A stretch of 64,000 bases of DNA, taken from Talinum fruticosum (taxonomy: Eukaryota > Streptophyta > Magnoliopsida > Caryophyllales > Talinaceae). Below the pieces are notes generated by a model. The model was not told where the DNA came from. It worked only from the letters and a program-made list of their open reading frames with translations, and searched no databases. Positions 39,801 through 52,826 of this stretch are shown piece by piece (position 1 is the stretch's first letter; every line of letters starts with the position of its first letter). The DNA lies in contig JAITYX010000074.1 of assembly GCA_021018815.1 (NCBI GenBank), forward strand, positions 310,001-374,000, given 5' to 3'. The position numbers and the translations under genes were made by a program.

Positions 39801-42800
39801 TAAGGGGGGTGAATTTAAACATTTGAAAAATTCTCACATAATTTTGAATCGTATTTCCGGCTAATGGTTGCCTGCAACACCATCCTGGCAATGTGCATCC
39901 GCCATTGCCTACTTGGGTACCGTGGTTCAAATTTGGATCTCCCTACCGTTACCTCTGTAGGATCTAGATTGGGTAGTATGGTTGTCATCCCTTTGTCACG
40001 ACCTCTCTTTTCCTTATATTGTTTGTCTGGTGCTGCCTAACATTTTCGCTCTCTCCATGTTCTGGCATCTACGGTAGCATGTGCCGCACTTAAGAAAGTT
40101 CCTCAGGTGGTGGTTGTTCATGGAGAAGGTGGTGGTGTCCTTGAGTACATGAAGGTCTGTGTTCTTTGTCCTGATCCTTGGGGTTTTACCATCTCGAGTC
40201 TTGCTTCTAAAACATTTTGTCCAAGACACTTCAGAAAGTTACTCAGTGTGAGATAGTTATTGCTATGTTGTAGAGAAACAAGCCTAGCAACTGGATTTTG
40301 CATAAACCACCATTACCTATTTCATATGGGACTCACCATTCAAAGGCAATGCTTCTTGTCTACCCTCGAGGAGTGAGGGTCATTGTGCATACAGCAAACT
40401 TGATTTATGTTGATTGGAATTTTAAAACCCAAGGCCTGTGGATGCAAGATTTTCCTTGGAAAGACCAAGATGAGGAAAGCACAGGATGTGAGTTTGAAAA
40501 TGACCTGGTTGATTATCTGCAGGCTTTGAAGGTATTGACAATTACATTCATATGATTACTATTCCATGTGTAGATTAATGGTGTTGTTGCTTCTCAAACA
40601 GGCTTCCCTGAACTTTTTATTTGAAAGAAGCTTCTTAATAAATTGATTGGTCTAACACATAGTGGCCATTCCTGAGTTCGATTACAATCTGTTGTAGGTT
40701 ATGATCTGCTGAACTGGAACTCCTTTTTGTGCTTTGTTTACTGTTAGTGTTTGCAGGTATTGCATACTAGTTTGTGTTTTTGTATCTTTAAATTGGCATA
40801 TGCCCAATATTCTGCATGAGTAAATTGATCAATCTTCATCAGAAACAAACTTTACTATCAGTCTATCATTGGTCATCTTGCTGGCTGATGTGTTCAGTAA
40901 TTCAGTGTATTAAGTGTGCTTTTGGTTTGTGTTTGCTTGTGAGCCATTTTAATGATTGCTATGGGATGCTCATGTTTTTGGCATGTAGTCTTGTATTGGA
41001 AATGAGCAGCGTGATGTTAGTTGTCGGGTATAGGTTATTGACTAGCTGAAACTGTGATTAAGTTGCATTTTAAACTGTGAGAGTAAAGAAAAGTTAGTTC
41101 ACGGAGAACTTTTCCAAGAAATGTCATGGCCTGATGCCCATTTTTCTGACAATATTTGTCTTGCTTTGATTCCTCGTGAACTAGTAGATGTCTTTGAATT
41201 ATTTTAACATGGTAGGTAGGTGTAAAGGTGCATGCCTTTGGTGTTAGCTGTTTATTTTTTCTGAGGGGCTGATGTGTGGAACACTCAGGCTACAGTCAGT
41301 CAATCTTGGGCCTGGAGAAGCTTAATAAAGATTATAGATGAGGTGTTTGCTCAACTAGATGGTATTGACTATGCAAAACAATCACTCGCTAGTTGTGAGC
41401 AAGGTGATAGCTTCCCTGCCAGCAAGCTGTATTATCATTTGAGGGTAGGTGGCAGGAAGATTGGTTGAGCAAAAACATTCCGGGATTTCTTATGTATGCC
41501 CAGGCATTCTTATTACTTGTTTGGTGGCGTAGAGAAGAATTTAACAGAGGAAAGGTTTGCTGCTCTAGTTAATGGAATTGCAGGGCTGTGTTGTTTCTGT
41601 TCAAAAGTTGAAACTGTCATCACCTATTCTTTAAGTGCAACTTCATTTGTCAAGTATGGTGCTCTATTCTGCAAATGGTAGGTGTTGCTGGGAGACACTG
41701 GACATGATGTCATGAGATGAAATGGTTCTCTAAAAAGGTTAGAGGCAAGAGCATTAGAGCTAAGGTTCTTTGGTGTGCACTTTGCATTACTATTTATTAT
41801 ATTTGGCAGGCCTGGGATCTGCATAATGGGCAAAAACAGATGTCTGGGAGCACACTAGTGGGCCAAATCAAATTTCTATATGTGTTAGATTGAAGCAATT
41901 AGCGTTGGCAAAATTTCATCCGACTCGAATACCTGAAGTTGTCCGACCTGGAAAAAACTAGGTACAATAATTAATTATTCGTCCGAATTTTAAATTCAGA
42001 CACAAGATTTTTCCTGGACCCGATTTTGACTCGAATTTAGGCTTGTCCGACCCGAAAAAACCGGGTATTGGATAAAATGTTTCGTCCAAATTTTAAAGAT
42101 TGACCGATTTGTCTCACCCGAATTTGACCGGGACCCAAATTTTTGCCAGCGCTAGAAGCGACTAGTGGGGGATGAGGGGATGAATGTAATGCACTGATAT
42201 GCTGTAGCTCTTGTAACCCAGGGAATGCCTAGGGATCATATAATTAGGAATTTCGGAGCAATGAAAACCTGACTTTTGTTTCAAAAAAAAAAAAAAGAAA
42301 CTTGTTTTTAGGTGGCGAAACTCCAGTCCCTTAGGTTTTGTGATATAACTTTTGTCAATCTTTTATATTTTGTGATGAGATTTCTGACTTGGTTAATGTT
42401 AAAACTTTCCATGGGTTTGTCTGGATGTTGAGATGTCTAAATTGTCTCCTTGGACTTCTGTTTATTGTTTATTGAAGTTGTGGACTTGCTGTTGCAATGC
42501 ATTGCATGTGGAGATTTTTAAAAGACAAGTAAAGTCTTGTTCGTTTGTTGTTTCACTTCGTTCATGGTGTCAACTCTCAGTCATGTAAATATGTTCTATA
42601 TGTTTGACAGTTTTGTCCTCTAATACTAACTTTACGTTTTTCTCAGTTGCCTGAAGTTGTTGCCAACTTGCCAGCCCTTGGTGGAGTCAAAATCGATGCT
42701 TCCTTTTTTAAGAAGTTCAATTATGGAAATGCAGCGGTATAGTTAATTTCCCTTGCTTGTTATAATTTATCAACTTTACCGTAACTTCATGATAAAAGGT

Positions 42801-45800
42801 TTGGTGTTGCTAGAAATGTTTTATTTAGCTGGTGTTTGTAATTTCCCTTGATAGCTTTATTTTGAGAATTTTAGCTACTGTTGAATTGTATGATTGCTGA
42901 GAATCTAAGAAGTATGGGCTCTTTTTCTGACAAAGCAGAGCCATGCCCAAACCATGTTAGATGACACTCTTGCATACTCTTAGACACATGCCAAGCAAGC
43001 AGTAGTGTTGTTTTCTTACATTGCATTTGTAGGATGCATATCTATGAGTGATTTGTGGGCATTCACAACTTACCATGGTTTTCTCCTTGACTAGTGATAT
43101 AAATGAATAATAAGCACATGAATGATTAAATAAATATTCCATGTCTTGTATCGGTGTCCATTATTCTTAGCTGAGAATGGATATACCTTTATCTAAAATT
43201 CTCATTTTTATTAGTAGGAGATTGTTTAGGATAAGTGTTAGTATGAAGTTTTAAATTTGAACTCTGTTTCTGTTTGTCATTATTAAAGTTGCTAAATGAA
43301 GATTAAAGACTGCCTGGCGAGCAATTTTGATTTGGCATTAAAATGAAAACTGGTGCATTCGGTTCCTCATTTCAAGCCATGTAGTATTGAATATAGAAAT
43401 TAACAAGTGGTTTAACCTAATAAAATGAATTCGTTTGCTGGTGAAGGAAGTTACACGTGTTTCATTTGTGTACTAGCGACAGTTACCACTGAGGTTCTGA
43501 TACTTAGTGCAAAGAAGGATAGTCCTTATCACTTTATAAGCTCAGAGAGGGATGAAAATTGTTTATATTTTCTTGGTCATTGCTGCGCTAAATATTTGAT
43601 TATTTAGATTCTTTCAAGTGAAGTTAAACTGGTAGTGCTATGTTTGGCATGTTTGATGTTGAAATTGTTGAACTTATTATATTATTTTTCTTGCATTCTG
43701 CAATGCTGCCAATTTGTTCTTAGCTAAATAAACATTGTGTTACTAAAGATCTTGAATAGTTGAATAGTACTGCTTTGTTTAAGTATGACACTTGGTTATG
43801 TTGACATTTGTTATTCTTTATCTTTAGGTCAGATTGATTGCGTCAGTCCCTGGGTATCATTCTGGGTCTAACCTGAGCAAGTGGGGTCATATGAAGCTAC
43901 GTTCTATCCTGGAGCAGTGTACTTTTGACGATGAATTCAAAAATTCTCCTTTAGTTTATCAGGTATTTTCAGGAGCATTCACTATTCAGCCTACTTCTCC
44001 AAAGTTTTGTTTCATGGCATTGCTCGAATTCACTCCTTTTATTGAGGAAGGGTACTTCATTTCACAGCCCCCCTTTGTATTGATGTCTTATTAGGATCAT
44101 GATCAATATCTTCTTTTTCTTTTTTGTTTCTTTTGCTAATGCTCGAACTAACGTATTTCTCATTACTATCTTCCAGTTTTCCAAAACTCTCTTATTTTTC
44201 GATTTTTTTGGGGAAGAAAATCTCTGCTAGTTCTCGGCTGGGTATGGGTACAGTTGCATAAATGTTAATATCAATAGAACCCACTTTTAGAGGGCCTCTT
44301 CTGCTTTGTGTTTGTACTCAATTTTTTGCCTTCTGTTCTGTTGATTTTTTCCTTTGGAGTCTGGCATGCATCTTTGACTTGATTAGGCTTCTTATAGTCC
44401 TCAATTGCCGTAGTTCATAAGAATGAAATTTTGTGCATTCTGAATTGTCAGGCTTCTGGTTGTTAATCTGACTGTATATCCCTGGAAACATGTTTTACTC
44501 TTCTCGTAATACTTATGCCTCTGTTGTGATTCAGTTTTCCTCAATTGGTTCCTTGGATGAAAAATGGATGGCTGAGCTAAGATCTTCAATGTCATCTGGC
44601 TTGTCACCTAATAAGAAGCCCCTGGGTTTGGGAGAACCACTGATAGTATGGCCTACTGTAGAAGATGTCAGATGGTCACTAGAGGTAGCTCTTAAGTGAT
44701 TATTTCTCCCTCTTAAGTGTTCATGCTTGTCTGATGCATAATTTAAGTTTGTCATATAGTTCTTTCTCCCTGCCTTCTGACAGCTCGATATGGTCACTCA
44801 TTACTCGTTAGATGCATTGAAGTTTTCATGGTTCATTGTGATAGTAGTACTATTGGATGATTTTTCCCTCTTCGTCCTTGTAATGAAGGCAATATTTTCT
44901 GGTTCATATTCTTTTTCCTAAATTGTGTGGAAACATGAATTATTATTGCCTTTTGGCCTTCAAGAGTTAATGTATTGTTTCGAGGCAAAACTTTATGTGA
45001 AGTGACTCAAAGGGTGTTGCAGCCGTTTCTAGCTGGAGCGTATTAATTTTTTTTGTTGATAGAAAGAGCGTATTAATTATTGGCATATAGCAAATACTCC
45101 CTCCGTTAAACAATATATGTCACTTTAACTAACTTTTCCGTTTCACAATAATTGTCACTTTACAATCCCAATAACATATTTGTCACTAATTTACCAATTT
45201 TTCCCTTAATTACTTTTGTTCTCTCTTCTTTTTTTTTCTTTTTTAAAAACTTTTATTATCTCCAATAAAATCCTAAAACATTTAATTTTTTTTTGTCATC
45301 TCCCTTCGCCTGTGGTATTCCCATCTTTCGTTAAATGAGACCTATTCATTTCACTGGAAGAATCTAACTCCTCAGTGGATTGCCATCATTGCCAAAGTCT
45401 TCCATTTACTTTTTGAGAAATAAACATCACAGCAAATCTTTCTCCTTGAAAAAAACTAATTGTCCTCATAATTCAAGAAATAAAGAAAAATAAATCTCAT
45501 AACAATTTTATGATTTCTTCATTTCACACACACACACACACACACACCCCGAAATAAAAGAGGATAAATTGCACGAATTGAAGAACTTGAAGGAATCAGC
45601 AGCTTTAGGCGTAGAGGTGAGCAACGTTGTTGTATTTGGGAAGGTAGCCGAGATGTCCACACTTACTCATGAAGTCATTGGCCTTCTTCTTGAAATCGTC
45701 CACTTTCGCCATTGCAGGAGGCCACGGAGAGGACACAAACAAAGATCGACATTAAAATTAGGGGTGACTGAACCATAAATTGGGAGGGAGAGAGATAAAG

Positions 45801-48800
45801 AAGGAAATGAGGAAAGAGAGAGAGCAACTGAAAAATGTATGATGGAATTGGGAAAGGGAGAGAGGGGGGTAAGCTTTGTGAGGAAACCAGGATAAGAGAG
45901 AGAGAAAGAGGGGTATAAAAGTCATTTTATCTTGTAACCACTATGAATTTTTGTCTTCATTGGTTTTTCTCCCTCCATCTCAAAACGTTCCCTCCATCTC
46001 AAAACGTCAAGTATTTTGAGATGGAGGGAGTATGGTTATTACTTATTAGTGCTTGAAACAGAAGTCATTAAATCATTAAAGTTTTCTGATGGTCAAGGTT
46101 TGGGTTTGGCGAAAAAGTATCCAGCCTGACAACAAAATGTAGGCCAGAAGTAATTCTGGCATGACTTGGTTTTTGAAGTTATTTGGTTGTCGCTTTCGTT
46201 GTACATCTTTAATATTTCCTTGGATCTCATCTTCAACTTGAATGTTGGAAAGTTTGCTCTGCTAATATAACTGAAAATTTGAAAACAATGTGGAACATTA
46301 GTGTAGATTATGAACAAGAAACTTCTTGCTGATCATTAAACTTCACACCTTTGATTCAGGGATATGCGGCTGGAAATTCTATCCCAAGTCCAGTTAAAAA
46401 TGTGGAAAAGGAATTTTTGAAGAAGTATTGGGCAAAATGGAAGGCTACCCACACTGGCCGCTGGTACTTTCTTTTTAACCAGATCCACAAGTCATAATTT
46501 TCTTTTTCATTTATTTTTTTCTTGAGTGTAAGCTTATTTGACCCGCTCCATAAATTGTCGCTGCAGTGATTGTGTCAATGTTCTTCATAATCGAAGTTAA
46601 TTGGCTAATTTTCTTATCTGATAAAGAGTTAATTGAAAGAAATCAAAGATTTTGCATATAGGGAAGATATGAGGCAGTCATAGACTAGGAAATGAGATTA
46701 GGGGGACAGCTAGTAGTTTGAAATAAGGATGAAGATGCTGTGTTGAGTTTCCATGTACTAATCCCCCTTTTCGAATCACCTAATGTATGTCCTGGATTTT
46801 CCCGAAATTTGTGTGTGGCCCAGTGTCCTCAGGATAATTGATGAATAACTGGTCTGATAGATTAGCATGCACTAGATGCCCCCACAATGAATTCCTTCAG
46901 TTTCAGAGTGAATGGTGGGCATATGTCCTTCAAGATACTTTTATTTTGAACTCAATTGATTGCCCTGGTGTTTGCATTTTCCTGTGAGATTTCCTCCAGT
47001 GAGCTGTCTTGTTATTATTTCTTATTGTAGATTGCTGCTGCATATTATCTCCTTTTAAGATCTTTCATTGATGTCTGAAGTCTCCTATTCATTAACAGGG
47101 GAAGTTGATAAATGTTTTCAGGAAGCATGGTGGTATATATAAGAATATTGCTGGTATCCCATTGTACATGTGTTCCTAGTTGGAAACCACTGTGCATCTT
47201 CCCTTGACTATTTAATTGGCTAGCATATACTGGACTGCAAAATCTCAGAGATATATAATGTGGTTATGGTTGTAAACCCTGCTTTCTTCTGTTGATTGTT
47301 GACTGATGGTGTATTCCTGCTTTTACAGCAATGCAATGCCTCATATAAAGACATTTGTTCGTTATAATGATCAAAATCTTGCGTAAGTATTCTTCCGAAA
47401 AGCTCTTTTGCATTTAGCTCACGGGATACTTTCAGCACAAGTATGGATCTCATTAGGAGTCTCATGTGTCATGTCGTCCAGAACAGTTGGTTATTGCTAA
47501 CTTCAGCGAATCTCAGCAAAGCAGCCTGGGGAGCCCTTCAGAAGGGCAATTCTCAGTTGATGATTCGTTCCTATGAGGTATTTTGTTATATTGCTGTCAA
47601 CAATCCTGAATAGATATGATAAACTAATGAATATATGCTTTGTAGGCGTAGTTTGTCTCATCTCTACATGGATTCCACTTGTTTCACTCCTTATGTTTTA
47701 CAATACACTTCCATATTCCTTCCTGGATGGAAGTGGAAGTTTCATCAAGAAAAGTACCCGTTCAACAACAAGATTAAACTGGCAGAAAAACATAAATTAC
47801 TCAGGTTGGAGATGAGAGGTTGCTGAATTCATCTGTAATAAGTTATGAAAGGAGGGCTTCATGGTGGCTATATTTGTGGTTCAGATTGAGTTTTGGAGCT
47901 GAGTAGTTGTAGCTTAGGTGCATCAATTGTTCCCTTGATGGTTTAAATAGGATGTGGTTTGACTTGAGAAAGGTTTTATACCATGTGATAGGTGATAAGA
48001 ATAGTAACACAATGAATTTATAGTGACTTCACACCTTCAGTTGCTCCGGTAATTATTATTAACTATGTCACTCCAACTCGGCCATACTTGTGTGGGAGTG
48101 TCGAGTCTCTGGCGCAAGTGTTGTGTTGGACTCGGATATTTTGTCAAAATTTACATTTTTGGTCTAAAATGAATAGTTGAGTGTCCTTACGCACCTCTGA
48201 GTGTCAAGTGTTCGACATGGGTTGCTAAAATGAAGAGTCCCATAGTTGCTGCATGTCACTAGTTAGCAGACTGTGAGAGTTCATAACCTATCACTATCAG
48301 AAGTTTCCAGATGCTTGCTTCATGCTAAGAACTGGAAACTGGGACTAGTTGAATCAGGCATGAGCATGTCAGCTCAACTGGAGCTGGTGTCTGGTTTTGT
48401 AATCATCTAAGAATACTGTTAAAAAATTAGTACAACAGTCACTTTGCTTGTGATTGGCAAGTAATTGGACCTGTCAAAGCTTAAAGTGGTATTTAGGTGT
48501 TGAGGCTGCTCATTACCTCTAAATAGAATTCTAGCATTGATGTTTTGACTAGCATTCCAAACCATAGAAAGTAGTAATTGGAGGGCATGAAGAAACAACA
48601 GTAAATGGCTGTATGTGCTTCAAAGATAAGAGGCTGAGGCTGTCCTTCTGTTCAGCCCCTCAAATCCTTCATTTTTGTTTTGTGATGGTCCAAGGTGAGG
48701 TTTAAGTATAATTGCGCGATCAATGTTTATGGAATGTTAGCTGTTTGTGTGGGTTCCCAAAGTGAGGAATAGGGTCCTTTCTAGGGTAAGTCAGAAAAGC

Positions 48801-50390
48801 TTTGGTGACTAGAATTTTGTATTCGCCTTTGTAAGCAATCTCCTTTCCACCTGAAAGCAGTCTCTCTCAAACTTTACAAATTGTGGAGCTTAGGTATCAG
48901 TTTGGCTTCCTTTCTGTTCCACTCCCAACAAAAAAAAAAAAGAACATTGAAGGAAACTTTATCATAAGGATAGCTGGAGATTTTGCTAAGTAATTGTTAT
49001 TACTGAGTATGGCTTAGATTTAAAACCAGTCACAAGGTAGTAAGGATTACAGCTCTTAGTTGCTTTCAGCATCTTATTATAAAAAAGTTGATGATTTTGA
49101 TTGCATTAAAAGGTTTATTACAGTCAACTAAACAAGTTATAAATATCATTCCCCGTCCCCTTGTGAATAGTGTTTTTTTGGGGGAGGGGGAGAGGCTGCG
49201 CTCTATCTCCGAAATAGTATTTTCTTCAAAGGTGATTTGAATTTATTATTATAGGCTTTTGATGGAGATAAAGCTTTAAGGGTGCTAATTTTGAAATATG
49301 AAGACGTCCTCCGATTTAGGAGTTCTGGTTTCCTTCCATTTTTCTGAATCTTGATCATGTTACTTATCTTTACGCTCATACTTGCTATTTATTCTGTGGA
49401 TGAATCAGCTGGGTGTCTTGTTTTTGCCAACTATTCCCAAAAGTGGCAGCGGATTCTCTTGCACTGATGACAAGAGCTTTACTAAGGTACAATTTGCCTC
49501 CTGTCATGGAAATTTAGTGCTTTTGGTTGTGGCCCGTGGGAATTTTATGTTCTATTAGTACACTACTATCACGAGTTAGTTAATTACACAATGTACCTTG
49601 TTGGAGAAAATGTTGATTGTTTAGCCTTTTCCACTTCCCTCCTGAAAATATTGATTTTATACCTGTATGCTTTCATCAGATCTTTTGGCAAACTACTTGT
49701 GAATTCACAAGAATAGCTACTTTTAATAGTTTTGAGATCGTTTCAGGTTGTATTTGATTCAGCCTATAGATTCAACCATAGAGCATTGAGGTTAACAACA
49801 TTTGTTTTGGGTTCTGTTCAATTTAGATATGAAGTCCATAACACCATTTTCTATCTGAATTAAAAAGAAGTTGAAGTGCATAATTTCATATTTCTCCTTG
49901 CTTTCGAATTCCGGGATTTCAGTGTTCCTCAGCTTAACACCCAATTATTCATTTGATAAATTCTCTTTGAAATCCTATAATCTTCTCGTCTCCATTGGAA
50001 TGCATCATGACTGAGAATAAATTTATTCAGCAGGATAAAAAGGAATCAGTGGATAATTCAGTTCAAAGAACCAAACTGGTAACGCTGACTTGGTCAGAGA
50101 CAGCAGATTCTGATCATAAAATAGTGCAACTTCCTGTACCATACGAACTTCCTCCATCGTTGTACTCCTCTCAGGGTCAGTCTTTTCGCTCATCCTTGTT
50201 TAGTCTGATCCTTCTCTTTCTTTTGCTTCTGAATTTCGCCCCCTTCTCTCAGTACAGTTCAGATTCACGCTAATTTCTGTTCTAATGTACAGATATTCCG
50301 TGGGCTTGGGACCGAAAATATACTGACAAGGACGTTCATGGTCAAGTTTGGCCCAGACCGGTCAAGCTCTACACTGCTCAAGATTCGTAA
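33899..50390 (+). CDS. TDP1: Tyrosyl-DNA phosphodiesterase 1 with N-terminal FHA domain
   Basis: A nuclear phospholipase-D-superfamily repair enzyme that removes stalled topoisomerase I peptides from DNA 3' ends. Sixteen exons: 33899-33913, 33996-34178, 34912-35175, 36493-36723, 38942-39001, 40078-40154, 40274-40531, 42647-42736, 43828-43962, 44535-44684, 46360-46463, 47329-47382, 47487-47577, 49409-49486, 50031-50175, 50293-50390. About 677 aa. Exons 2-3 encode an FHA domain ([25 protein letters not shown]). The two HKN catalytic sites are H299/K301 (THHSKAMLL) and H528/K530 (MPHIKT) with N549 ([10 protein letters not shown]). [12 protein letters not shown] and SYELGVLFLP are further TDP1 signatures. 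All junctions keep frame except exon 4/5, where canonical splice sites leave the coding sequence one base short. Introns 3, 4, 7 and 10 carry repeats and transposons. Confidence 0.94.
35640..35920. other. CpG-rich island in TDP1 intron 3
   Basis: This intron segment is rich in CpG words (GCGGTGATCGCG, ATGCGGCCG, CACGGAACG) unlike its surroundings, and includes a 60-codon open stretch ending in a basic tail. It looks more like a MITE or captured fragment than an exon: the flanking exons already join in frame without it. Confidence 0.35.
36149..36435. repeat. Tandem repeat, about 97 bp x 3, in TDP1 intron 3
   Basis: Copies begin near 36149, 36246 and 36342, each with GNGATTNANNGCA, then a GACATTGGANTAAGCC-type word and TAAATCTCAA. 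They differ by scattered substitutions and small gaps. Confidence 0.85.
37000..37420. repeat. GC-rich insertion-like block in TDP1 intron 4
   Basis: A distinctly GC-rich stretch (CCCCGGATAGGGCCTAAGAGG, AACCCGGACAACCCG) inside an AT-rich intron. In minus orientation it starts with GGGCGTGCCCCTCTTAGG and ends in an A-rich run, which is reminiscent of a SINE, but I could not confirm A and B boxes or a target duplication. Confidence 0.35.
38375..38590. repeat. Tandem duplication, about 116-bp unit, in TDP1 intron 4
   Basis: The block CTCTCTTAAACAGAGACCTACAATATATAATTTTTTGG...GATAGGCTATAGACTCTATA occurs twice in a row with few differences, the second copy starting near 38490. Confidence 0.9.
41274..41840 (+). 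mobile_element. Degraded LINE fragment in TDP1 intron 7
   Basis: Broken plus-strand frames read [17 protein letters not shown], then [19 protein letters not shown] and [20 protein letters not shown]. These follow the order of the zf-RVT region near the C-terminus of plant LINE polyproteins (S-W-W-R, P-R-H-S-F, C-x2-C ... E-T). No polymerase part remains. Confidence 0.5.
41900..42154. mobile_element. hAT-type MITE in TDP1 intron 7
   Basis: Ends TAGCGTTGGCAAAATTT and, inverted, TAGCGCTGGCAAAAATTT are matching terminal inverted repeats of the plant hAT style. The flanks GAAGCAAT (41892-41899) and GAAGCGAC (42155-42162) are an imperfect 8-bp target duplication. The interior has repeated CCCGAATTT/GTCCGACCCG words and no coding capacity. 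Confidence 0.75.
45097..46030. mobile_element. 934-bp Stowaway-like element in TDP1 intron 10
   Basis: It is bounded by TA-CTCCCTCCGTT on the left and GGAGGGAG-TA on the right, with the TA target duplication at 45095-45096 and 46031-46032. The left 200 bases resemble ordinary Stowaway sequence. The right end carries an extra hairpin (CTCCCTCCATCTCAAAA against TTTTGAGATGGAGGGAG). Unlike the 230-270-bp relatives in this window, it holds about 600 extra bases with a CA repeat, purine-rich tracts and a 35-codon ORF on the minus strand. Confidence 0.7.
45605..45712 (-). CDS. Complete 35-codon ORF carried by the MITE, unknown function
   Basis: Reads [20 protein letters not shown] and then [15 protein letters not shown] before TAA. 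It has an ATG in a fair context (GCAATGGCG), GC-rich codon choice unlike the flanking intron, a pyrimidine-rich leader upstream and a CA/TG repeat downstream, so it has the layout of a small transcription unit on the strand opposite TDP1. I do not recognise the sequence. It is hydrophilic with a lysine-rich start, one Cys and no signal peptide or membrane segment. It could be a captured first exon (a GTAAGT lies inside the ORF after codon 15), a genuine micropeptide, or chance. Confidence 0.35.
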   Translation of the reverse strand: MAKVDDFKKKANDFMSKCGHLGYLPKYNNVAHLYA

Positions 50391-51362
<972 letters not shown>

Positions 51363-51493
51363 ATTTAATGAGAACTGCCCTTTTAAATGAGAAATAAGAA
51401 CTTTTAATCTTAACCCTTAAATTTCAATCTAATAGTTTAAATTTAACTACATCTTTATCCCACAAACCCTAGCAACCACACCCTCATTTCTCT

Positions 51494-52776
51494 AAAAAAT
51501 TATACAAAGGTACCCTTAGGTTTGGTTTAATTATTTTAAGGCTCATCGAGTATGAAAATTAACTCTTAGCTACCCCGACTTCGCAAACAATTATTCATAG
51601 GTAACCTAAGATTTGGTGTAACTATTTTAAGGCCCTTCGGGTATGAAAAATAGCTCCTAAGTACTCGACCTTCGTAAAAAATTATCCAGAGGTAACATAA
51701 AATTTGATATAACTATTTAAAGGCCCATTAGGAATGAAAATATACTCTAAGTATACTTTCTTTGTTGTAATGTGACATTGGCATTATATATTCGAAGGAG
51801 ATTTAAATTTTTTTGTTTAATACTGATTTTATCTTTGCTTTTAATGATAGAAACTTAAAATATTAATTTTTTACCTTTTTTCCATTTAACAAGATAAAAC
51901 TTGTAATTTTTTATGTTGTAATTTTATAGTTACTTGTTTATAAAACTTTGTATTTATAAAATGTACCATTTTTTATATAGTGATTTTTATAACTAGTTTT
52001 TTAATTATTTAAAATTAAATTTAGAAATGTTGCAAGTCTTTGGTCCTCCCCACTTTAGCTTGTCCCTCTTTTAGCTTTCCTTTTTTATTCTCAAGTAGCC
52101 TACCGTAAGCATTTCTTGGTTTTCTTGAGTTATGTCCCAATTTGTGACAATTAATACATCCGATAGAGAATTCGAAGTTAATTTATTATATCAATTATCA
52201 GCAATAAATAAAGGATTATTGACACTTTAGTACCATGTACAAAAAAGAAAATGATAAAAAATTCCCCAAGTATCGAAAATAATAAATTATTACTTTGAGT
52301 TATCGTATAATATTGTTTAATTGTAAAAATTTACCTTTTTATAACACCCGAAAGATAACGTTTACGGTTAAACAACATTATATGATACCTCGAGCTAGTA
52401 ATTTATTATTTTTGATACTCTGCGAGACTTTTCTATCATTTGTATCATTTGTCGATAATATAGGATATTAAAGTGTTACTTTTTCATAAATGAAATATAC
52501 TAAAAATATATAAATTTGAATGTTTGAAGAGTGTATAAATCTAATGGTGCCCGATTTGGAAGCGAGTATCCTCCATGGTACTAAACTTATGAGTATAAAG
52601 GTTGGGGTATTTAAGAGTTAATTTTAATACTCGAGGGGCCTTAAATAGTTACACTAAACCCGAGGGTACCTCTAAATAATTGCTAGCAAAAGTCGGGGTA
52701 GCTAAGAGTTATTTTTCATACACGAGGGCCTTAAAATAGTTACACCAAACTTGAGGGTACCTCCGTATAATTTTTG
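51494..52776. mobile_element. 1,283-bp element with inverted arms of 91-bp tandem repeats
   Basis: It is flanked by a perfect 11-bp direct repeat CTCATTTCTCT (51483-51493 and 52777-52787). The ends AAAAAATTATACAAAGGTACC and, inverted, CAAAAATTATACGGAGGTACC match. The left arm has three units starting at 51508, 51599 and 51690; the right arm has two inverted units whose ends lie at 52671 and 52762: all are spaced exactly 91 bp. No ORF is present. Long tandem-repeat TIRs and a 9-11 bp duplication fit a Mutator-like non-autonomous element best. Confidence 0.8.
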
Positions 52777-52826
52777 CTCATTTCTCTCTCATTCCACTAT
52801 TAATGTCGCCGATGGTCATGGCCACG

